A stretch of 46,166 nt of DNA, taken from Nostoc sp. CCCryo 231-06 (lineage in GTDB: Bacteria; Cyanobacteriota; Cyanobacteriia; Cyanobacteriales; Nostocaceae). Each line of letters begins with the position of its first letter. Position 1 is the first letter of the stretch. Below, in pieces: positions 36,271 through 45,100 of the stretch. The position numbers and the translations under genes were made by a program. Location of the stretch: positions 1 to 46,166 of the forward strand of contig JAHCSU010000240.1 in the NCBI GenBank assembly GCA_023522315.1, read 5' to 3'. The notes beneath the pieces are model-generated. The model saw only the letters and a list, made by a program, of their open reading frames with translations. It searched no databases and was not told the origin of the DNA.

Positions 36271-36483
36271 AATAAGGCTGCATTAACTTTTATCGAAGCA
36301 GGGCGCAATAACACTAAAAATCCCCACTGTAAAGTTGTGGATGTTATTATTGCTGTTTCTCCCAACAACGAGCTGCTGCTACCTTGCTATTACTTTGCCC
36401 AAACCGGAGTTCTCATTGAAGAAAGTCCTACTCTACAAGCTTCCTGCCTAAATGGCTATCAAAGGAATCAAGCCTCTGTCTAA
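36271..36483 (+). pseudogene. Open remnant, possibly a radical-SAM gene end
   Basis: 70 codons open between stops, without a start codon at the right place. AGRNNTKNPHCKVVDVIIAV, then SPNNELLLPCYYFAQTGVLI looks like real protein and resembles the Cys-containing C-terminal region of some radical-SAM proteins. That assignment is weak. The following 200 bases before mgdA show no clear gene. Confidence 0.35.
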
Positions 36484-36686
36484 GAGTAGTAAACGTGGTT
36501 AATGCGAGGTAATTACGCAGAGTGGCGGTAACAACAAAGATAGTCCCAGCGGCTTTTGGCTTAGGGATAGCGGGTATTGCAGTTTGCCCATTCCGATTAA
36601 TATCGGGAAAAGTAGCTTAGGGATATTTGTCCGTAAAATTACTAACTGTAGACAAATACTGGTTTTTGAATCAAGCAACCTAACCT

Positions 36687-38093
36687 ATGCCAGCGAATTC
36701 CTGGCCCGAAGAAGATTCTTATCAAGAGCTTGATCCGCTCAACTCCTTATTGTCTGACCTATCAGCAGATGAGGAGTCAGTGTTAGAGACACAGGATCTG
36801 TCTCTAACACCCCGGTTTCAAGGTCGTAGACGCAAAGCGGCTCTAGTCTTGACTGTTGTCTGGAGTGGAACGATCGCTCTACATTTAGTTTCTTGGGCTT
36901 CCATATTTATTCTAGGACTGACCACCATTCTAGGATTTCATGCTTTGGTGGTAGTGTTTACTAAATCCCGTCGCTATCCAAAAGAAATACAGGGAGATTT
37001 GCCTTTTGTATCTGTATTAGTGGCTGCGAAAAATGAGGAAGCGGTAATCGCTAAATTAGCCCAAAATCTTTGTAATCTGGAATATCCAGGTGGGCAGTAC
37101 GAAGTATGGATAATTGACGATCACAGCAGTGATAGCACGCCACGTTTATTAGCCGAACTCCAACAGAAACATGAGCAACTGAAAGTGCTAAGGCGTTCAG
37201 CAGAAGCTAGTGGTGGCAAATCGGGGGCGTTGAATCAGGTACTGCCTCTGACAAAGGGCGACATTATAGCAGTATTTGATGCTGATGCCCAAGTGACACC
37301 AGACTTGTTACTACAGGTAATACCTTTATTTCAAAGAGAAAAGGTGGGGGCGGTGCAGGTGCGAAAAGCGATCGCCAACGCTAAAGAAAACTTTTGGACT
37401 AAGGGTCAAATGGCAGAAATGGCACTTGATACCTGGTTTCAGCAACAGAGGACTGCCCTTGGTGGCATTGGCGAACTGCGCGGCAATGGTCAATTTGTCC
37501 GGCGTTCAGCCTTGGAAAACTGCGGTGGCTGGAATGAAGAAACCATTACCGATGATTTGGATTTGACAATCCGCTTACATTTGGATAAATGGGATATTGA
37601 GTGTGTTTTCCATCCAGCCGTGCAAGAAGAAGGGGTGACAAGTGCGATCGCACTTTGGCATCAGCGCAACCGTTGGGCAGAAGGCGGTTATCAACGCTAT
37701 TTGGATTATTGGGATTTAATTCTCAAAAACCGCATGGGATGGCGCAAAAGCTGGGATTTGCTGATTTTTATGCTGATTATGTATATCTTACCCACAGCAG
37801 CAGTCCCAGATTTATTAATGGCGATCGCTCGTCATCGTCCGCCAATGTTAAGTCCCATCACAGGCTTGTCAATTTCTATGTCGATGGTAGGGATGTTTAC
37901 AGGTCTAAGGCGCATACGTCAAGATCCGAAATTCCCACTTTCTACATATTTTCTGATGCTGGTGCAAACCCTGCGTGGCAGTTTATATATGTTGCACTGG
38001 TTAGTCGTCATGAGCAGTACTACTGCCCGCATGTCGGTAAGACCAAAGCGCTTAAAATGGGTGAAAACTTTGCATACTGGGGATGGGGAATAG
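36687..38093 (+). CDS. mgdA: Beta-monoglucosyldiacylglycerol synthase
   Basis: 468-residue GT2 glycosyltransferase moving glucose from UDP-glucose to diacylglycerol, the first step of thylakoid galactolipid synthesis in cyanobacteria. Two membrane segments (about 52-92) precede the GT-A domain: VSVLVAAKNEEAV, WIIDDHSSDST, VFDADAQV (metal-binding DxD), ELRGNGQFVRR, ETITDDLDLTIRLHL and HQRNRWAEGG (QxxRW type). Further membrane segments follow (about 345-440). Start MPANSWPEEDSYQELDPLNSLL and end LKWVKTLHTGDGE match what I remember of Synechocystis Sll1377. Confidence 0.85.
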   Translation: MPANSWPEEDSYQELDPLNSLLSDLSADEESVLETQDLSLTPRFQGRRRKAALVLTVVWSGTIALHLVSWASIFILGLTTILGFHALVVVFTKSRRYPKEIQGDLPFVSVLVAAKNEEAVIAKLAQNLCNLEYPGGQYEVWIIDDHSSDSTPRLLAELQQKHEQLKVLRRSAEASGGKSGALNQVLPLTKGDIIAVFDADAQVTPDLLLQVIPLFQREKVGAVQVRKAIANAKENFWTKGQMAEMALDTWFQQQRTALGGIGELRGNGQFVRRSALENCGGWNEETITDDLDLTIRLHLDKWDIECVFHPAVQEEGVTSAIALWHQRNRWAEGGYQRYLDYWDLILKNRMGWRKSWDLLIFMLIMYILPTAAVPDLLMAIARHRPPMLSPITGLSISMSMVGMFTGLRRIRQDPKFPLSTYFLMLVQTLRGSLYMLHWLVVMSSTTARMSVRPKRLKWVKTLHTGDGE

Positions 38094-38129
38094 GGCATGG
38101 GGCATGGGGCATGGGGCATGGGGCATGGG
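38093..38129. repeat. 9-bp tandem repeat (GGGGCATGG)
   Basis: About four copies beginning at the mgdA stop codon. Related in style to the GGGGGAGCA repeat at 8349. Confidence 0.85.
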
Positions 38130-38198
38130 AAATAAAGAGATGATGGAGTAGAGGAGTAGAAGGGCAGAGGAGAACTTTCTCAGGGTCTTTCCCCTCTA

Positions 38199-38232
38199 CC
38201 CAATGCCCAATACCCAATGCCCAATGCCCAAT
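38199..38232. repeat. 8-bp tandem repeat (CCCAATGC)
   Basis: About four copies of CCCAATGC/CCCAATAC directly after the dnaX stop codon, facing the mgdA repeat of complementary motif (GCATTGGG versus GGGGCATGG). Possibly a weak hairpin between convergent genes. Confidence 0.75.
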
Positions 38233-38234
38233 TT

Positions 38235-40877
38235 TTATTCATCATCTACGTCTGCTTCCTCTACCCATTCTGGTGTAGTTATGGAATCGGATAATTCTGG
38301 GAAATCATCTGCAAAACGAATAATTTGTCCGTTGAAAAATTCTGCTAGACGTTGAGCTGCGATCGCTACTTCGTCAGGTTCCCAATCAGGTGCGGGTGTT
38401 TGTTTTGGCGGTGGAGGCAAAGCTTGCATCCCATTTCTATTTCCCCCATTTCCATTTGTCCCATTTCCATTTGTCCCATTTCCATTTACCCCATTTCCAT
38501 TTCTTACCGTCGGCTCAGTTTTTAGTGGTGCTGGTGTCGTTGCTGGTGGTGGATTGCTTGCCTGTGGTGCTGGTGCTGGAGACGGAATTTGCTGGTTGTA
38601 ACTGGGAGTTGGTGGTTGCTGAGGGCGAGTAGAGTCTTTTGGGGGAGAATTTTTTTTGGCTGAGGTAGAGTTTGAAGAAGTTCCTTTTTCTATATTTATC
38701 TGGATTTCACGCTGGAAAGTCTGCTGGAAAGCTGCCGTAATCATCGGTAGATAAGATTTCCCTTTGTCATACCATGCCTGTTTGATAGCAATTCGAGCCA
38801 CAACACCATCGAACTCGATGAGTTGGCTCATTTGACGCAGCATTTCTTGCCTTGATTTTGGCTGGAGGTTGGCAAGCACTTGTTGCCAAATCTGAGTTAA
38901 GTCATATTGTGCTTCCTCAACAACTTCTGAAGTTACTGGTTCAATATTCACCGATGGCACAGGAATAGCAACAGGTTCTGGAGTTGGTGGTGAAACTGAG
39001 TTAGCAGCAGAATTGTGATTTGTTTGCCGTTCAACTGGGGGAGATGAAGTGACGGGCTGATTTGGGGCAGCCGCTACATGATCGTTTGCAGAATTATGAT
39101 TTTTTTGCGGTTCAGCTACCGGTAAAGAAGAGACTGCATGATTTTGGGCAACTGCTGGAGAATAGCTTGGAGATACAGCAGGTGTATTAACTCGCTGCGT
39201 GACACTTGGGGCTTGTGGCTGAATATTCGTCGCACTGGGTAACAATCCTAGTAATGTTACTTCCAACCACAAACGCGGCTGGGTGGTATTTTTAATTTGC
39301 ACTTCAGCTTCTCGCAAGTGTTTTTGTCCTGCCAAAATCACGCTCATATCGAAGTATTGAGCAAACTCAACCAACGCTGTCCAGGTTTGCTGAGTACAAG
39401 CAACCAAATCGTGGCGATTAGGTGCAGTTTTGGCAATGAGTAAATCGCGGTAGAAGGCGGCGAGATTTTGCAGAAGAGTTAGGGGTTCTCGACCACGATC
39501 TAGAATGTAGTGAGTACAGTCTAGAACTGCTTCGGGTTTATCTTGAGCGATCGCATTTAAAAGCGCCAGCAAGTCCTGTTCGCTTACTGTCCCAACTAAA
39601 TCCCAGACTCTATCGGGTGTCACTTCACCGGCTAATAAACCCAATTGATCAAGTAGACTTTCGGCATCTCGTAACCCTCCCTGAGCAAGTTGCCCTACCA
39701 GGGTTACAGCGTCGGGTGAAATATGAATATTTTCTTTAGATGCGATCGCACTTAAATGCTTCACCATCGCCTCTAACTGAATGCGTCTAAAATCAAACCT
39801 TTGACAGCGCGAAATAATTGTTGGTAACACCCGTTGGGGGTCTGTTGTCGCCAACACAAAAACTACGTGTCTCGGTGGTTCTTCTAATGTCTTTAGTAGC
39901 GCGTTGAATGCCTGGGTACTGAGCATGTGGCAATTATGCACCAAAAGCCCGTTTGCCACAAAGTTATGATTATCTGCCACTTCAATGTCATAGACTCGCT
40001 CAACCCCAGCGAGGTGAACAGATTCGACTGTCTCGAAACTTGTAATCCATGAGGATGCCGCATCTACATTAACCTGACTTTTCACCTCATCTGAAAAAGC
40101 TAAGGCCAAACCTAACCCCCCAACCCCCTTCCTTACTAGGGAATAGGAAGAATTCAAAGCCTCTCCCCTAGAAGGGGAGAGGTTTGGAGAGAGGTTTTCC
40201 AGATCCCTATTCACAGGTGATAGTATCTTCACTCCTTCTTTTACGTCCAATGCTTGTAGCCATCCCCGATCTGTCCTAATTAAATGATTACCCGTACATC
40301 TAATTTCTCGATTAGTTGTCTTGATAACCAGGGTTTGCCGTTCCCCTTGATCTAACCACCTAACAACTTTCTTGAATTCCCACTTACTTAATAAGTCGTT
40401 GTAGCTCAGAACCTTCTTATCTTTAATTTTGGGATCATCAATTCTTTGAAATCCCTCATCAGTCAAAACCAGAGAATCTCCAGTTAAGCATTCATCGATT
40501 ACATAAACCTTGTAGCGACACTGCACAGGAGCAAACTGGGCTTTTTCAATCAACTCGCGGATATTATCAACACCAGTATTACTGGCGGCGTCGATTTCAA
40601 TTACGTCTAAGGCGTAGCCCTTGCTGATCCCCTGACAAACATCACACACGCCGCAGGGTTCCGCAGTGGGCTTGTCACTTTTGAGACAATTAAGAGATTT
40701 AGCCAGAATCCGGGCACTAGAAGTTTTCCCCGTACCTCTAGGCCCAGTGAATAAATAGGCGGGGGCGATTTTGGATGTGCCGATCGCGTTCGTGAGGGTG
40801 GTAGCGATCGCCTCTTGGCCCACTAGTTCAGCAAAACTCTTGGGGCGATATTTGTGGTGCAGGGGTTCGTAAGACAT
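38235..40877 (-). CDS. dnaX: DNA polymerase III tau/gamma subunit with intein
   Basis: Clamp-loader ATPase of the replicase. The ATG at 40877 gives MSYEPLHHKYRPKSF, the family start; a frame open to 40904 adds nine unlikely residues. Walker A is TGPRGTGKTS, zinc ligands lie in PCGVCDVCQG, Walker B is YKVYVIDE|CHMLS, sensor 1 VLATTDP and the arginine-finger region ISRCQRF. The precursor is 880 residues; removing the 186-residue intein (130-315) leaves 694. The C-terminal half is Pro/Gln-rich and ends in an Asn-Gly repeat (nt 38430-38510) and an acidic tail. The intein interrupts the Walker B/sensor stretch, so the clamp loader cannot work until splicing. Confidence 0.96.
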   Translation of the reverse strand: MSYEPLHHKYRPKSFAELVGQEAIATTLTNAIGTSKIAPAYLFTGPRGTGKTSSARILAKSLNCLKSDKPTAEPCGVCDVCQGISKGYALDVIEIDAASNTGVDNIRELIEKAQFAPVQCRYKVYVIDECLTGDSLVLTDEGFQRIDDPKIKDKKVLSYNDLLSKWEFKKVVRWLDQGERQTLVIKTTNREIRCTGNHLIRTDRGWLQALDVKEGVKILSPVNRDLENLSPNLSPSRGEALNSSYSLVRKGVGGLGLALAFSDEVKSQVNVDAASSWITSFETVESVHLAGVERVYDIEVADNHNFVANGLLVHNCHMLSTQAFNALLKTLEEPPRHVVFVLATTDPQRVLPTIISRCQRFDFRRIQLEAMVKHLSAIASKENIHISPDAVTLVGQLAQGGLRDAESLLDQLGLLAGEVTPDRVWDLVGTVSEQDLLALLNAIAQDKPEAVLDCTHYILDRGREPLTLLQNLAAFYRDLLIAKTAPNRHDLVACTQQTWTALVEFAQYFDMSVILAGQKHLREAEVQIKNTTQPRLWLEVTLLGLLPSATNIQPQAPSVTQRVNTPAVSPSYSPAVAQNHAVSSLPVAEPQKNHNSANDHVAAAPNQPVTSSPPVERQTNHNSAANSVSPPTPEPVAIPVPSVNIEPVTSEVVEEAQYDLTQIWQQVLANLQPKSRQEMLRQMSQLIEFDGVVARIAIKQAWYDKGKSYLPMITAAFQQTFQREIQINIEKGTSSNSTSAKKNSPPKDSTRPQQPPTPSYNQQIPSPAPAPQASNPPPATTPAPLKTEPTVRNGNGVNGNGTNGNGTNGNGGNRNGMQALPPPPKQTPAPDWEPDEVAIAAQRLAEFFNGQIIRFADDFPELSDSITTPEWVEEADVDDE
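39933..40490 (-). other. DnaX mini-intein
   Basis: 186-residue intein between Glu of VIDE and Cys of CHML. Block A is CLTGDSLVLTDEGF (nucleophile Cys1), block B GNHLIRTDRGW with its His, block F VYDIEVADNHNFVAN, and block G ends LLVHN|C (penultimate His, terminal Asn, Cys+1). All splicing residues are present, so it should be active. No LAGLIDADG or HNH endonuclease remains; the central linker is instead encoded by a dispersed repeat. Inteins in DnaX are known in Synechocystis, there with an endonuclease. Confidence 0.95.
40096..40199. repeat. Dispersed repeat inside the intein
   Basis: About 100 bases of the CTCTCCCC...GGGGAGAGG / AACCCCCTTCC-type intergenic repeat, read in frame as about 35 residues (ENLSPNLSPSRGEAL ... 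GVGGLGLALAF). Contains a 9-bp perfect stem (40160-40168 with 40174-40182). A related stem lies at 46121-46143. Confidence 0.85.
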
Positions 40878-40904
40878 AGAAATATAGACTTCAATGCCTT
40901 TCAA

Positions 40905-41253
40905 AGGTAATTAGTAGCACCGAGTCGAGTTTAGGATTCAATTATTTTAGACTCTCGTACCTGCTTTGTTTGTCCATGTTGCCATAGCTCTTGCACTCAA
41001 CTAATGCCGTGAATTTTGGCACTCAGGAAAGCAAGTAACCAAAGCTTATCCTCTACTATGATTTCAATATCAAAGTATCGGAATTATAGCATATCATTTA
41101 GTACATTTGTTCTAGCTAGGGGAGTGGGGAGTGTGGGGAGCAGGGGAAGAATTTCTAACTCTTGACAAATGACAAATGCCCAAAGAATTTTAATGAATGA
41201 ACTAGCCCCATAGTCCAGTGCGATCGCTACAATCTTAGGATAAGCAAAACTCG
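40905..41253. other. Gap upstream of the CHAT pair
   Basis: 349 bases without a gene. It contains a G-rich GGGGAGTG-type repeat (41117-41148) and ATGACAAATG repeats (41165-41180), then the promoter of the paralogue gene. Confidence 0.55.
41228..41233 (+). promoter_or_regulatory. Candidate -10 box (TACAAT)
   Basis: GCTACAATCT with TACAAT 20 bases before the ATG. The same decamer lies 21 bases before the start of the CHAT gene. No clear -35 box. Confidence 0.45.
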
Positions 41254-41949
41254 ATGGTGCAGCAGATGCTCAAGCGGCTATTTCAATGGCTCAAAAAGCT
41301 TTTTCAGAGCTTGTTTGGTGGAAAACAGACTGCCTCAAAATCTAGGGAGAATGTGCAAAAAGAACCAGCGCCACCCTTAAGCGATACGGATCTGGAATTT
41401 CTCTTCACCGAACTGTTGCAAGGAGTACATCAAGTACGAGGGAAAGCATGGGCACAAAAGTGGCTGCATAATATTGAACATCGCATCCCAACTGAAGACT
41501 GGGTTGAGTGGTTAGGGCGCTTTGGCAAGAGATTGCTAGCATCACCTACACCCAATAATGAAATAGCTGCACGGTTAGTGCAACTGGGTGAGTTGGGCAT
41601 CGGAGAAATCGGAGATGTTGCCTATAGTATCGGGATGCAGTTGTTGACACGCAATCAAGGCGAACCAATTTGGGAATATGAAGGGCCAGATGCTGTTAGC
41701 ACGATACCATCTGAGCCAATCGCCCCCATATCCGAGTCGGTAGATGCGCCAGAGAACCCCCCGGAGGGAGAATACCAAACTGTCACCATAGAAGAGTTGT
41801 TTGTGATGTTGCAGGAGGATGAAAACTTACGCCAGCAGATTGCTCAACAGCTTGCCGTTGAGACAGATGATCCAGAACTGCTTGTCCAGGCATTGATCAA
41901 TCAATTATATCCTGCCGGTCAATCGACTACAGAGCAAACAGAAAATTAA
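41254..41949 (+). CDS. Short paralogue of the CHAT protein's N-terminal module
   Basis: 231 residues. An amphipathic, basic N-terminus (MLKRLFQWLKKLFQSLFGG) may touch membrane. Residues 40-140 match the start of the next gene: SDTDLEFLFTELLQGVHQVRGKAWAQKWL, then RIPTEDWVEWLGRFGKRLLASPTPN and LVQLGELGIGEIGDVAYSIG. A WEYEGPDAV unit follows, then TIEELFVMLQEDENLRQQIAQQLAVET, also shared with the CHAT protein. It lacks TPRs and protease. It may be a partner, sensor or regulator of the CHAT protein; inference. Two possible starts (41254, or ATG four codons in). Confidence 0.8.
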   Translation: MVQQMLKRLFQWLKKLFQSLFGGKQTASKSRENVQKEPAPPLSDTDLEFLFTELLQGVHQVRGKAWAQKWLHNIEHRIPTEDWVEWLGRFGKRLLASPTPNNEIAARLVQLGELGIGEIGDVAYSIGMQLLTRNQGEPIWEYEGPDAVSTIPSEPIAPISESVDAPENPPEGEYQTVTIEELFVMLQEDENLRQQIAQQLAVETDDPELLVQALINQLYPAGQSTTEQTEN

Positions 41950-42104
41950 CGACTTCGCAAAGTTAAGAGTCGAATCTGAGAATTGTAACGTTGTAATGCT
42001 CTACTCTTGAAGTTTTGTATATTTTTTGCTAACGTGCGACGGAAGCCCTGTCCCGATCTAATGGATTTTTACGTAATTGATGATTTTTTTAACACAACGA
42101 TGGC

Positions 42105-42110
42105 TACAAT
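42105..42110 (+). promoter_or_regulatory. Candidate -10 box (TACAAT)
   Basis: Same GCTACAATCT decamer as before the paralogue gene, at nearly the same distance from the start. It suggests the promoter was duplicated with the gene. Confidence 0.45.
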
Positions 42111-42131
42111 CTAGAAAAACAAAATCCAATA

Positions 42132-45100
42132 GTGTGGCAGATGCTCAGGCGGATATCGCAGTCGCTTAGAAGGTTTTTAAAGCGCCTCATTGAAAGTAAG
42201 CAGGCTAGTTCTCTCAAAGGTGCGAGAGGACACAATCTGGTGGAGATGCTACCAGAACTAACCAATGCGGATCTGGAACAATTGTTTATCCAATTGTTAG
42301 AAGGCGTGCATCAAGCACGAGGACGACAGTGGGCATTGAGGTATCTGCAACGGGTAGAAAATCGCATTCCGGCTGAACGCTGGGTAGATTGGTTGGTGAT
42401 GTTTGGCGAAAGCTTGCTAGCTTCACCGGCACCGAATCCTCTTTTAGCAACAAAGATGGTGCAATTGGGGGAACTTGGTGTTGGCAGAATTGGAGATGTT
42501 GCTTATGACATTGGCATCCGGCTGATGCAAAACTTATCCACACAAATAGAGGATTTAGAAATCACTCCTGGGGAAGAACTAATCCGCAATTTAGGCGAAC
42601 AGTTATGGGAGTATGATGAAGCTGATGTAATAGAAAGTACTCCTGGGCAAGAACTGATCCGCAATTTAGGCGAGCAGTTATGGGAGTATGATGAACCTGA
42701 TGTGGTAGAAATCACAACCGATGAAGAAATTATCCCAACTTCGCCTGGGCAAGAGTTAATTCGCAGCTTAGGTGAGCAGTTATGGGAATATGATGTGCCA
42801 GATGTTGAACCAATAACGTCAGCGCCTGAAAATGCCTCCTTTGAGCAAACATTCACCGAGAATTTAGAGGAACTGGTATTGGAGTATGAAAGGGAAGATG
42901 CCCAAACCACAATACCCGAAAATTTCCCTCTCCCCGCAGCGGAAGATTCAATCACCTCATTAGCCCAACTGAGGTTCGATGATCATGAAGAAGTTGTTCA
43001 AAGTACAACAGGAGCAAATCTCCTTTCTACTAGACAAAGAACTGAATTAACAACTTCTCCCTCAGTGGAAACTTGGGATAACTCTTTAACAAATTTAGAG
43101 CCAAATGTGGCTAATACATTAGATGAGTTGTGGGTGAGATTGGATCAAAGTACCAATTTAGTCCAGCAACTTGCTTCTAATTTGGCAGTTCAAAGCAGCA
43201 ATTCCCCTGGTATAATTGAGCGACATAGCGATGATCCTGTTACTCAGGCTCAAGGGTGGTTTTACCAAGGTCTAAGCCAAGCGAAAACAGGTGATTTGTT
43301 AGGCGCGATCGCATCTTATGACCAAGCCATCGCACTTCAACCAGAATTCTCAGAATATTGGTTTAACCGAGGCTTGACGCTGTTCCATTTAGAACGTTTT
43401 GATGAAGCGATCGCATCTTACGAAACCGCCATACAACTGAAACCCGACTTCTACAAAGCTTGGTACAACCGGGGTGGAACTCTCGGAGAATTAGGATATT
43501 TTGAAGAAGCGATCGCTTCTTTTGACAAAGCCATAGAAATCAAGCCAGACTACCAAGAAGCTTGGTCTAGCAAGGGTTTGGCACTGCTAAAATTAGGTTG
43601 GCTACCAGAAGCTATTTCTAGTTATGACCAAGCGCTACATTTGGAACCAGAAGATCAAGAAAACTGGTATCACCGTGGCATAGCCCTAGCTGTAGGCGAA
43701 CAATTTGCAGAAGCGATTATATCTTATGACAAAGCGCTAGAAATTAACCCAGAGTATCACGAAGTTTGGATAGATCGGGGTGTAGTGCTGTTTAATTTGG
43801 GAAGATGGTCAGAAGCGATCGCCTCCTGGGATAAAGCATTGTCAGTTCAATCCGACTTTTACTTAGCTTGGTACAACCGCGGTATAGCGTTAGACAACTT
43901 AGGACGTAGACAAGAAGCGATCGCCTCCTATCAACAAACGATCGCCATTAAACCCGACTTCCACTTAGCTTGGTATAATCAGGCAGTAGCACTGTTTTAT
44001 TTAGAACAATTTGTTGAAGCGATCGCCTGTTATGACAAGGCTTTGCAAATTAAACAAGATTATTGGGAAGCTTGGATTGGTCGGGGAACTGCGATCGGTA
44101 ATTTAGTCAATGCTGAGGCATTGCTGATGTCGAGTAGTATAACAGCCATAAATCCCGCCTTACGACAGGGCGGCTACGAAGGAAAACTAGCCAGCTATGA
44201 GGAAGGGTTAAAGCATCTGCGGACAGATACCCACCCAGAAGGTTGGGGTAGATTGCATTTTGCGATCGCTAATACTTACTACGACCAAGGCAAAAAAAAT
44301 ACTAATCCCCGCGATTATTGGCGCAAAGCTGCATCTGAGTACCATCAGTCCCTGTTAACCCTCACACTAGAATATTTTCCCCAGTTGCATCTAGAGGTTT
44401 TGCAATCTCTAAGCAAAGTGCTGATGGGTTTGGGGCAAACAACACAAGTTCAAGAATTGCTGCAACGCGGTACAGATTTATTGCAACAATTACTCAGTGA
44501 AGAAACTCGCTCAGACGAAAGTAAAAAACAGTTAGCTCTAAAATTTGCAGGCTTTGACCAATTGGCAGTTGATTTAGCCGTAGAATCTGGTGATTTAGTT
44601 GAAGCCTGGGAAATTGCCGAACAAGGTAAAAATGCTTGTTTAAACTGGCTGCTTTCTGGCTGGAATGATAATATTTACTCTCCTCATTATGGCGCAATTC
44701 AACAACTATTCAATCCCACAACAGCAATTATTTACTGGCATATTAGTCCAGTCGCCCTACACACATTTATTCTCAAAGACCAAGCGCCATCACCCATCCT
44801 CCTATTTACACCCATGCAAGATACTGGGGCAATACCTCTAGGAGAAGACGCTATTCGTCTCAATGAATTACCTCTACCCGAAGCAGTACAACGCCTAATT
44901 GAATTTGAAAGTTGGCTAGAAGATTGGCATCAACAATACCTAGAATATCGCAGCACGGCCCAAGACAAAGAAAGTAAAAGCCAGCATTCTTGGCGAGTTG
45001 ATATGGAACAAAAGCTGTTGCAACTGTATGAAATTCTGAATATTTCTACAATTGCACAGGAACTTGAAGGCATTACCCAACTGGTTTTAATTCCTCACCG

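Noticed and set aside
37601..38143. 180-residue frame within mgdA
   Set aside because: Out-of-frame reading of mgdA ending in the GGGGCATGG repeat.
38093..38232. CRISPR-like repeats
   Set aside because: Short 8-9 base tandem units without spacers.
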